From Cytophagales bacterium (GTDB lineage: Bacteria > Bacteroidota > Bacteroidia > Cytophagales > CCMP332): a stretch of DNA of 64,000 nt. The first letter of the stretch is position 1. Each line of letters starts with the position of its first letter. A program made the translations under genes and the position numbers. The notes beneath the pieces were generated by a model. That model did not search any database and was not told the origin of the DNA. It was given only the letters and a program-made list of their open reading frames with translations. The stretch is from NCBI GenBank assembly GCA_028279065.1, contig JANQSY010000088.1:1-64000 (forward strand), given 5' to 3'. Positions 33,180 through 40,217 of this stretch are shown piece after piece.

Positions 33180-33504
33180 GGAAAGATATTCCTTGGTTTG
33201 TCGAAAATTAAAAGAAGTTTTTTATACTCCAAAAAGACCCGGATATAGGAAAAGCGAAATCTTCCTTTGTCGTTTATGCTTAAAAGGAGGGAGAGGGTTT
33301 AAGAAATGAAAAATCCCCGAAGAAAACTCTTACGGGGACTTTCGTGAATTATCCGGCTATGGCCAATAACAACAACGGCCGGATTGGCTTGTTGCATTGC
33401 AAAGGTTGAAAAAAGTATTCTTGGAAAGTATCCCAATTTCTTGGGATTTCTGTTTGGAATTTGGCTGAAGGTTAAGGTTTTCAATCAAATCACGTCTCCA
33501 ACTT
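33180..33504. other. gene-free region with a minus-strand hairpin
   Basis: I see no supported gene here. A hairpin with CCCCG...CGGGG arms and an AAGA/TCTT inner stem, followed by a T-rich run, lies at 33311-33341 and would end leftward transcripts. A 61-codon frame at 33299-33484 overlaps it and is rejected. Confidence 0.4.
33311..33341 (-). terminator. intrinsic terminator, minus strand
   Basis: Read on the minus strand, CCCCG-T-AAGA pairs with TCTT-CGGGG and is followed by ATTTTTC. It lies downstream of the tRNA-Asp unit and would back up its terminators. Confidence 0.55.
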
Positions 33505-33535
33505 CAAAAAAGCCCGGTTCATTCAAACCAGGCTT
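33505..33535 (-). terminator. intrinsic terminator (distal, duplicated unit)
   Basis: On the minus strand, AAGCCTGGTT and AACCGGGCTT form a stem followed by a run of T. It is the counterpart of the terminator at 33635-33666 and belongs to the extra copy of the tRNA-Asp downstream region. Confidence 0.75.
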
Positions 33536-33587
33536 CCATCCCTTTGCCTCGCTCGCCGAAGCTCGCGAAGGCGAGCGGTCTGGACGG
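33527..33587. repeat. 61-bp direct repeat, copy 1 (tRNA-Asp 3' end plus downstream hairpin)
   Basis: It is identical over 61 bp to 33658-33718. It contains a CGCTCGCC/GGCGAGCG hairpin (33550-33577) and the first about 11 bases of the tRNA-Asp 3' acceptor region. After the repeat the tRNA does not continue; a hairpin, TCCCCGC-ATT-GCGGGGA-like (33590-33608), follows instead. Confidence 0.9.
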
Positions 33588-33634
33588 AGTTCCCCGCATT
33601 CGCGGGGATAAACTTCTCGTCCCGTTTTTTCTGA

Positions 33635-33666
33635 CGAAAAAAGCCTGATGCTTTCGCACCAGGCTT
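33635..33666 (-). terminator. intrinsic terminator of tRNA-Asp
   Basis: On the minus strand, AAGCCTG (33666-33660) pairs with CAGGCTT (33647-33641) and is followed by TTTTTTC. It lies about 40 bp past the tRNA 3' end. Confidence 0.75.
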
Positions 33667-33718
33667 CCATCCCTTTGCCTCGCTCGCCGAAGCTCGCGAA
33701 GGCGAGCGGTCTGGACGG
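33658..33718. repeat. 61-bp direct repeat, copy 2
   Basis: Identical to 33527-33587. Here the repeat runs directly into the intact tRNA-Asp gene, so this is the original arrangement. Confidence 0.9.
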
Positions 33719-33780
33719 GACTCGAACCCGCGGCCTCCTGCGTGACAGGCAGGCATTCTAACCAACTGAACTACCAGACC
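33707..33780 (-). tRNA. trnD: tRNA-Asp (GTC)
   Basis: A complete cloverleaf reads on the minus strand: acceptor GGTCTGG/CCAGACC, D-arm region AGTTCAGTTGGTTAGAAT, anticodon arm CCTGC-CTGTCAC-GCAGG with anticodon GTC, T-arm with GGTTCGAGTCC, and discriminator G. No CCA is encoded. It should decode Asp codons. It is flanked on both sides by partial copies of itself (3' side 33577-33587, 5' side 34038-34097), and the GIY-YIG gene upstream reads into its 5' end. Confidence 0.95.
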
Positions 33781-34021
33781 AATTTTGAATAAGGGAAAGG
33801 TAGAACCCCCTATTCTTTTGACGCTTCAGAAATCTCTCCCTTCTTAAAGCATCTGCTTTATTTTCAAACGACTCAGAGTAGACCAGCTTCCAGGGGCCTT
33901 TGGATTTTGTGAACTTTGACTGTCCTCGATTGTGACCTTCAAGTCGTTTTTCAATATTCTTTGAATATCCAATATAGAATGTTCCATCTAATTGGCTTTC
34001 AATAATATAAACACTAAACAT
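33758..34021 (-). CDS. small GIY-YIG nuclease-domain protein
   Basis: This 87-residue protein consists of a GIY-YIG domain: VYIIE (the GIY position) and GTFYIGYSKNIEKRLEGHN with the conserved Arg/His, then FENKADALRRERFLKRQ with the catalytic Glu region. Small proteins of this kind are common in Bacteroidota; many are of unknown role. The last about 8 codons (NWSGSSVG) lie inside the tRNA-Asp gene, on the same strand, so the gene ends within the tRNA 5' end. It sits between the intact tRNA and a broken upstream tRNA copy, an arrangement expected of an intruder that uses the tRNA as a target. This mobility is inference. Confidence 0.85.
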   Translation of the reverse strand: MFSVYIIESQLDGTFYIGYSKNIEKRLEGHNRGQSKFTKSKGPWKLVYSESFENKADALRRERFLKRQKNRGFYLSLIQNWSGSSVG

Positions 34022-34037
34022 AAATTCCGCCTTGTGC

Positions 34038-34097
34038 GAAACCGCGGCCTTCCCGAGTTCTCGGGACAGGCATTCTAACCAACTGAACTACCAGACC
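34038..34097 (-). pseudogene. tRNA-Asp remnant with replaced anticodon arm
   Basis: The 5' half (34068-34097) is identical to the tRNA-Asp 5' end through the D-arm, and CCGCGGCCT of the T-arm side (34042-34050) is also kept. In place of the normal anticodon stem is a near-perfect hairpin, TCCCGAG-TT-CTCGGGA (34051-34066). The acceptor 3' strand is missing, so it is not a working tRNA. Confidence 0.8.
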
Positions 34098-34270
34098 AAA
34101 TACAGAATTGAGAGCGAGAGATGAGATTGGAAACCCCAAATATCAATCTCGTTTTCTGAAATTCAGTGCGCAAAAATAGAATGTTTTTTGGATTCAATTG
34201 TTCTACCAGTAAAAGAAATTCTTTCAAGCAACCTATTCACCATTGACAACAACAAAAGGTAATTTTGAGC

Positions 34271-36385
34271 ATGTCCCGGCGACTATCTTTCTTTTCAATA
34301 TTCTTAATTTCCATCTGGTCCTGTGGCCAGCAACATTCCAAAAACATGAACCAAGGCGACCAAAATTTCACGAACGAGCTCATCAATGAAACCAGCCCAT
34401 ACCTGCTGGAACATGCCCATAACCCTGTTAACTGGCATCCATGGGGTGAAAAGGCCCTTGAGAAAGCTAAGAAGGAAAACAAACCTTTGATCATCAGCAT
34501 CGGTTATGCTGCCTGCCATTGGTGCCATGTGATGGAAAAAGAGAGTTTCTCCGATACCGCTGTCGCCAGGGTCATGAATGATAATTTCATCTGTATCAAG
34601 GTGGATCGGGAGGAAAGACCGGACATTGATCAGATCTATATGGATGCCTGCCAAATGGTTACCGGATCAGGTGGCTGGCCCCTGAATGCCTTTGCCCTGC
34701 CCGATGGAAAGCCCTTCTATGCCGGCACCTATTTTCCTAAGGCCCAATGGACAAGTCTCCTTCAGCAATTGGACAGGGCCTACAAAGAGGAATATGAAAA
34801 AGTGTACCAACAGGCAGAAAACATCACCCAAGGGATATCCCAAATGGATCTCCTAAACCTTCCCAAGGAGGAAAACAAGGATCTGAAAGCTGAGGAATAC
34901 CAAAATTCGTTTCAATCATGGAGGAGCAAGCTCGACCTCGAATTTGGGGGATTCAAGAGGGCACCAAAATTCCCACTGCCCACGGCCTGGGAATTCATGC
35001 TTGCTTTTGCCGACCAATACAATGATGCCGAAGCTCTATTCGCAGTTGAGAAGACCCTGCTTGAAATGGGCAAGGGAGGTATCTATGACCAGATCGGTGG
35101 CGGGTTTGCCAGATACTCTACCGATTCTTACTGGAGAGTTCCGCATTTTGAGAAGATGCTTTATGACAATGCACAACTTATAAGTCTCTACTCCAAGGCC
35201 TTCAAGAAAACCAAGAATCAGGAATACGCCATGGTGATCAGACAAAGCATCGAATTTGTGAATCGGGAACTGAAAGATCCTAAAGGCGGATATTATTCTT
35301 CACTTAATGCCGACAGCGAGGGTGAGGAGGGAAAATTCTATGTCTGGTCAGATGAGGAACTTCTTAAGATCTTGAATGAGGAAGAATACGGCTTTTGCCA
35401 GGATTATTTCAATACCGACTCCAAGGGCAATTGGGAGCATAAAAAGAATATTCTATTCCGGTCAATGACCGATGAGGAATTCGAATCGAGGAATGAAATA
35501 TCAAAAGAGGAGTTCGAAAATCTCAAAAGCTCCGTGGGCAGCAAGCTGATGGCGGAAAGAGATAAACGGATAAGACCCAGCACCGATGACAAGATCCTTT
35601 GCTCATGGAATGCCATGATGATATCGGCACTTGTAGATGCCTCGCTTGCATTAAAAGAGCCTGAATACCTTCAAGAAGCAATCGAGAGCATGGAATTTTT
35701 AAGGAAAAATATGGGCAATAGCGATAATTCCCTTTTCCACAACTTTAAAGAAGGTAAGGCTACAATCTCCGGGTTTCTGGAGGATTATGCCTTTATGATC
35801 AAGGCTGGGATCGACCTTTATCAGGCTACCCTGGACATTCAATGGCTTGATTATTCCAACGAGCTCTGCAGGGTCGCAGTTGAACAATTCCATGATCCCG
35901 AATCGGGCTTGTTCTTTTTCACCTCAACCAAGGGAGAAAAATTGGTGGCCCGCAAAATAGAGATCCCGGATAATGTGATCCCAAGCTCAAATTCGGTAAT
36001 GGCCAAAAACCTCAAGCTTTTAGGTCACTTTTTTTTCAATGAGGAATACCTCGAGATGAGTGAAAAGATGCTCTATTCGCAAATACCGAGCATACCTCAG
36101 GGAGGAGCCTACTATAGCAATTGGGCTAGTCTGTGGGGCTGTTTTGTCAGGCCGTTCTACGAGGTTGCAATAGTCGGTCCTGAATCCAGATCACTCGCGA
36201 GGGAGATTCAAGGCAACTACCTTCAAAACCTGATCCTTTTGGGAGGAGAAGAAGAAAATCTTCCTCTTCTGGAATCGAAGAGTGTAGAGGGAAAAACATT
36301 GTTCTATGTCTGCAAGGAAAGGGTATGTGATCTTCCGGTAGAAGATCTTACTTTGGCCCTGGAGCAAATAAAAAATTCCAAATAG
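34271..36385 (+). CDS. DUF255 thioredoxin-fold lipoprotein (YyaL/SPATA20-like)
   Basis: This encodes about 704 residues. The start is placed at ATG 34271; a TTG lies two codons earlier. The N-terminus is a lipoprotein signal with SIWSCG. Residues about 30-190 are the thioredoxin-like DUF255 domain, opening [21 protein letters not shown] and carrying a CHWCH pair ([14 protein letters not shown]), then [11 protein letters not shown] and GGWPLNAF. Residues about 200-690 form an alpha/alpha toroid typical of six-hairpin enzymes. The family is well conserved, but its reaction is not established. Most homologues are cytoplasmic; the lipobox suggests this one is exported. It is the first gene of the plus-strand block. 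Confidence 0.92.
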   Translation: MSRRLSFFSIFLISIWSCGQQHSKNMNQGDQNFTNELINETSPYLLEHAHNPVNWHPWGEKALEKAKKENKPLIISIGYAACHWCHVMEKESFSDTAVARVMNDNFICIKVDREERPDIDQIYMDACQMVTGSGGWPLNAFALPDGKPFYAGTYFPKAQWTSLLQQLDRAYKEEYEKVYQQAENITQGISQMDLLNLPKEENKDLKAEEYQNSFQSWRSKLDLEFGGFKRAPKFPLPTAWEFMLAFADQYNDAEALFAVEKTLLEMGKGGIYDQIGGGFARYSTDSYWRVPHFEKMLYDNAQLISLYSKAFKKTKNQEYAMVIRQSIEFVNRELKDPKGGYYSSLNADSEGEEGKFYVWSDEELLKILNEEEYGFCQDYFNTDSKGNWEHKKNILFRSMTDEEFESRNEISKEEFENLKSSVGSKLMAERDKRIRPSTDDKILCSWNAMMISALVDASLALKEPEYLQEAIESMEFLRKNMGNSDNSLFHNFKEGKATISGFLEDYAFMIKAGIDLYQATLDIQWLDYSNELCRVAVEQFHDPESGLFFFTSTKGEKLVARKIEIPDNVIPSSNSVMAKNLKLLGHFFFNEEYLEMSEKMLYSQIPSIPQGGAYYSNWASLWGCFVRPFYEVAIVGPESRSLAREIQGNYLQNLILLGGEEENLPLLESKSVEGKTLFYVCKERVCDLPVEDLTLALEQIKNSK

Positions 36386-36434
36386 AGAATTACTTTTTCT
36401 TCCGCAGAGGTATTTATTCCTGTAAGACCAAACC

Positions 36435-36863
36435 ATGAGTGCATCTTTCAATCAAGAATTGGGCAACCATTTACCCCCACACATCGATCGCTTTCTAGAG
36501 CGTGACTGGCTCTTGTTCAGAGTTTGGGTCTTGGTCTTCGGACTGGGAGTTTTTGGGTACGGGATCTATACCCAGGTACAGGCTCGATCACAAGGGGTTG
36601 ATATTGTGGAAGGAAAGGTTTCCAAATCGCTGGCTTCGGACTTGGCCAACCTTTATTTGGTCCTGACCCACAGAGATCCAAATTCCATCAAAAACATCGA
36701 ATACGAGTCATTTAATACCATTTCCGGCGAAACAGGCGCACGTTTTTTTCAACTGAGTATGAATTACGAAGAGCTTGAATTGGACGGAAGTTATCAACCC
36801 ATTCAGAAGGACCTTTTCTTTGATGAATCCGGTTGGGCAGAGGCTTTTGGAACCCTGAATTAA
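36435..36863 (+). CDS. membrane protein, 142 aa, unknown
   Basis: One clear membrane helix at about residues 27-47 (LFRVWVLVFGLGVFGYGIYT) follows a short N-terminal tail; the remaining about 95 residues are soluble and probably periplasmic. There is no signal-peptide cleavage site and no recognised domain. ATG at 36435. It lies 49 bp downstream of the DUF255 gene and 76 bp upstream of the small Cys-rich protein, on the same strand, so it may belong to either group. Confidence 0.65.
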   Translation: MSASFNQELGNHLPPHIDRFLERDWLLFRVWVLVFGLGVFGYGIYTQVQARSQGVDIVEGKVSKSLASDLANLYLVLTHRDPNSIKNIEYESFNTISGETGARFFQLSMNYEELELDGSYQPIQKDLFFDESGWAEAFGTLN

Positions 36864-36939
36864 GCTATTCAGGAATTATCATTAAAAAGATTGACATAGA
36901 TCAGTATGGCTGGGGTCTTTGGCCTTAGATTTACCATTG

Positions 36940-37305
36940 ATGAGGAAACTCCTGTCCTTCTTCTGTCTTTTTTGCCTCCTGTTTCAGATTTTCTTTGTTA
37001 CCGGACTATCTCTCGATTACAAACTTGATCTGAAATCCTACGCTGAAAATTGTATTAACAAATCGAAGCCAGAGTTGAATTGCGAGGGAAAATGTGTATT
37101 GATGCAAAAAATGAAGGCTGCCAGCGAGAACGAGAATGGGGAACACAGTTTTTTGGTCGAAAATCAGGTATTCTCATATCTAATTAGCCTCGAAAAAATT
37201 GAGCTTAATCCGAATTCCTACTTTGAGATAGAACACCAATACCTATATTCCAGGTTTCCCTTAAAAGAGGAGTGGTTCTCGATCTTCCACCCACCCCAGG
37301 TTTAG
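36940..37305 (+). CDS. small exported Cys-containing protein
   Basis: The start is placed at ATG 36940 (121 residues); an upstream TTG at 36919 is in frame but less likely. A hydrophobic N-terminus (about 1-24) is a signal peptide or anchor. The hallmark is CINKSKPELNCEGKCVLMQK, with three Cys in the pattern C-x9-C-x3-C. This pattern recurs in small Bacteroidota proteins next to TonB receptors and copper-related genes, so metal binding is possible. It begins the group ending with the TonB receptor at 38156-40213. The function is not established. Confidence 0.75.
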   Translation: MRKLLSFFCLFCLLFQIFFVTGLSLDYKLDLKSYAENCINKSKPELNCEGKCVLMQKMKAASENENGEHSFLVENQVFSYLISLEKIELNPNSYFEIEHQYLYSRFPLKEEWFSIFHPPQV

Positions 37306-37353
37306 TATTTACTCCCAAGCGAGAGCTTTTTCTCACATACTAAACTTTCAACA

Positions 37354-38151
37354 ATGCAAAAACATATTTCACTAGGCCTGATAATGGCCTTAACAATTCA
37401 ATTTCTCGGGTGTACCGAGGACCAAAAAGTGGAACCCGCACCATTTCAAAATCCAAACCTGGTCTCGAAGGCAAACACCACAGACGGAAAATATCAGATC
37501 TCAATTCTCTCGAACCATTCATTCCAATTGGGATATAACCTTTGGAACATGGAGGTGGAGGTACTGTCCTCAGGTGAATCAACGGAACCCGATGAATGGA
37601 ATGCAAGCCCGATCATGGAAATGCACTCTTCTGCCCATGGTTCTTTTAGTGAGATCATTTCCACGGGGGTAGAAAATCAGGGTGCTGCGGTTTTTCAAAT
37701 GCCGGAAGGATCAGGAATGAGTTGGAAGATCATCCTGGATCTCAAATTGGACGGTGTCGATTACTCCATGGATATGCCGGTAGAAGTACCATCATCAGAT
37801 ATGCCCAACCTCGCAAGCTTTGTTTCTTCCAAAGACAGTCAATCCTACTTTCTGTCAATAGCTAATATTAATTCCTTTTCGGTCGGAAGCAATGAGCTTG
37901 ATATACTGGTATTTAAAAAAGAATCCATGATGGACTGGCCTGCGGCTGAGGATCTCGTGGTAAGTTTTGAGCCTTCAATGCCATCAATGGGTCATGGCTC
38001 ACCAAATAACCTTGATCCTGTTCACAGCGGGAAAGGACACTATCTGGGAAAGGTCAATTTTACCATGACCGGGGTTTGGCGATTAGACTTCACGATCTAT
38101 CAGGAGAGTAAAAAGATCGGGGAATGTTTTATTGACCTAGACCTCCAATAG
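37354..38151 (+). CDS. lipoprotein with YtkA-like domains
   Basis: This encodes 265 residues. The lipoprotein signal ends FLGC (Cys about residue 20). Two beta-rich YtkA-like parts follow (about 40-140 and 150-265), with Met/His-rich loops MEMHSSAHGS and MPSMGHGS that recall copper-binding loops. It ends 4 bp before the TonB receptor gene, so they are co-transcribed, and the lipoprotein may hand a ligand to the receptor. Copper is suggested by the Met/His loops and the neighbour with three Cys, but is not proven. Confidence 0.8.
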   Translation: MQKHISLGLIMALTIQFLGCTEDQKVEPAPFQNPNLVSKANTTDGKYQISILSNHSFQLGYNLWNMEVEVLSSGESTEPDEWNASPIMEMHSSAHGSFSEIISTGVENQGAAVFQMPEGSGMSWKIILDLKLDGVDYSMDMPVEVPSSDMPNLASFVSSKDSQSYFLSIANINSFSVGSNELDILVFKKESMMDWPAAEDLVVSFEPSMPSMGHGSPNNLDPVHSGKGHYLGKVNFTMTGVWRLDFTIYQESKKIGECFIDLDLQ

Positions 38152-38155
38152 AAGA

Positions 38156-40213
38156 ATGATCAAATCCACTTCCATAATAATAATCCTGCTCGTACTCTTC
38201 GGATTTGAGGCACATAGTCAATTCGCCAATCAGGAAGAGTATCAAGCTTGGCTTGACTCGTTAGCTAAGGAAAATTACATAGCCAACACCATTCTTCTTG
38301 AAGAGGTGAATGTTCTTTCCCGATCCGGCAAGGAGAAGGATTTCTATGAATACCTGCGGGGTAATCCCATGAATTCCGTGGATGATTTTGTCCATCACCT
38401 TCCGGGGATGAACATGAGCAGAAAAGGAAATTATGCTAGTGAGCCTATGATGAGGGGGATGGATATCAACCGATTAGAGGTAAACATCGATGGAATGAGG
38501 ATCAAGCCTGCCTGTACCGACCGAATGGATCCGGTGACATCCTATATGGAACCCAATAATATGGCCACATTGGAACTGGAAAAGGGCTCTGAAGGATTTA
38601 AGAGTGCCTCTTCCACCGGCCATGGCTTGAACTTCACTACCAAATCGCCTGTATTTGATCGATCAAGACAGGTTAAAGGTATGGTTGGGTTAAAGTATGG
38701 AACAGTGGCAAATGAATTCAGCCAGATGGGAGATGTGAATTGGAACAGCAAAGGCTCAGCGGTTAGGTTTAATTTCGTAAACCGATGGGCAGGGAATTAC
38801 TATGGGGGGGAAAAGACTTTGGTAGAGAATTCAGGTTTCAACAAGCTGAATTTTAGTTTGGGCTACAGTCAGCAAATTGGAGAGTCCGATCTGATAAAAA
38901 TCCACTATATACAAGACGAAGCATGGGATATCGGATACCCCGCCCTGCCAATGGATGTATCAAGAGCTAGTGCCAAGATGTTATCCGGAACATACCTTAG
39001 GTCATTTGGAGCTGAAAAAAGGAACTCCATGGACGTAAAGTTCTATTACAACACCATTGTACATATTATGGATGACTCAAAAAGGGAAGATGTGGTCATG
39101 CATATGGATATGCCTGGTGAGACCCAGACCATCGGGACTATTTTTTCTACTCGTCTGGTGAATCAAAAAGGCAACTCGATCAATACCAAGGTGGAATTGT
39201 ATAACTCCTACAGCTTTGCTGAAATGACCATGTATCCCGAAGGGCAAAGCTCTATGTATATGCAAACATGGCCAGGCATCAGGCAATATGGTTTTTCTGT
39301 AGGGGTCGACGGCAAGGCCGCCCTTTCATCAAAAACAAGGGTCAGTGCAGGATTAAGGCTTGAAGTGGCAAAAATGTACATGGAAGAGGATTTCGGGATC
39401 AGCCAGTTCGACGTCTTTGGAAAGGAAAACACAGAGGAAGAATTTACACCACTTCCCACGGTCTTCCTTGGACTTGACAGGAAGCTTGGATCAAAAAGCA
39501 ACCTGGGCATCAGAGGCTCCTATGGGGTCAGAATGCCCAATAATTCAGAAAAATTCGGGTTTTACATTTTTAACAGCACTGACCGATTTGATTATGTTGG
39601 AGACCCAGAGATCCAACCGGAAAACTCATTTAAACTGGATCTGGAATATACCTATCAAAGCAGTCGCTTTACCTTCAAGGTCACCCAATTCAACTACTAT
39701 TTCACCAATTATATCCTTGGTGTGTCCGATACCATCCTTCAGGCTATGACACCCGGAGCCCAGGGAGTAAAGACATATTCAAACACATCGAATGCAAGCC
39801 TTAATGGAATTGAGCTTTTCAGCCAATTTGAGCTAAGCCCAAAAACAGGTCTCATTGCCACAATTAATTATTCACATGGAAACGATTATGAGGGTGAGCC
39901 TCTCCCCTTTATCCCCCCATTTAAGATGATGGCCTCGACCTATTCTAGGTTGAAACTATTCACAATTCAACCGGAAGTGGTTTATGCAGCAGCCCAGAAC
40001 AGGGTCAGCGAAAAGAATATCGAATCCTCAACCCCATCTTTCTGGCTCTTTAATTTCAAGATCTCCAAGGATTATCAATTCAATAATAAAAGGCTCAGAG
40101 GGGTGGTTGGCATAGAGAACATCTTTGACAACTTATACCGTGAACATATCGATTGGGGAGGGATCCCAAGGCCTGGAAGGAATATTTTCGTCGATCTCTC
40201 CTTTTCCTTCTAA
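38156..40213 (+). CDS. TonB-dependent outer-membrane receptor
   Basis: This 685-residue receptor has a signal peptide (residues 1-21) and a plug domain (about 45-170; VDDFVHHLPGMNMSRKGNY, PMMRGMDINRLEVNIDGM, TLELEKGSEGFKSASSTGHGLNF). A 22-strand-type barrel follows to the end (NIFVDLSFSF, aromatic C-terminus). It should import a ligand with energy from TonB. Unusually Met/His-rich plug segments and the YtkA-like lipoprotein 4 bp upstream suggest a metal such as copper. The gene ends 4 bp from the convergent fdsA gene. Confidence 0.9.
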   Translation: MIKSTSIIIILLVLFGFEAHSQFANQEEYQAWLDSLAKENYIANTILLEEVNVLSRSGKEKDFYEYLRGNPMNSVDDFVHHLPGMNMSRKGNYASEPMMRGMDINRLEVNIDGMRIKPACTDRMDPVTSYMEPNNMATLELEKGSEGFKSASSTGHGLNFTTKSPVFDRSRQVKGMVGLKYGTVANEFSQMGDVNWNSKGSAVRFNFVNRWAGNYYGGEKTLVENSGFNKLNFSLGYSQQIGESDLIKIHYIQDEAWDIGYPALPMDVSRASAKMLSGTYLRSFGAEKRNSMDVKFYYNTIVHIMDDSKREDVVMHMDMPGETQTIGTIFSTRLVNQKGNSINTKVELYNSYSFAEMTMYPEGQSSMYMQTWPGIRQYGFSVGVDGKAALSSKTRVSAGLRLEVAKMYMEEDFGISQFDVFGKENTEEEFTPLPTVFLGLDRKLGSKSNLGIRGSYGVRMPNNSEKFGFYIFNSTDRFDYVGDPEIQPENSFKLDLEYTYQSSRFTFKVTQFNYYFTNYILGVSDTILQAMTPGAQGVKTYSNTSNASLNGIELFSQFELSPKTGLIATINYSHGNDYEGEPLPFIPPFKMMASTYSRLKLFTIQPEVVYAAAQNRVSEKNIESSTPSFWLFNFKISKDYQFNNKRLRGVVGIENIFDNLYREHIDWGGIPRPGRNIFVDLSFSF

Positions 40214-40217
40214 GGGA

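Noticed and set aside
33299-33484. 61-codon frame next to the tRNA region
   Set aside because: Overlaps a terminator hairpin and has no support; probably non-coding.
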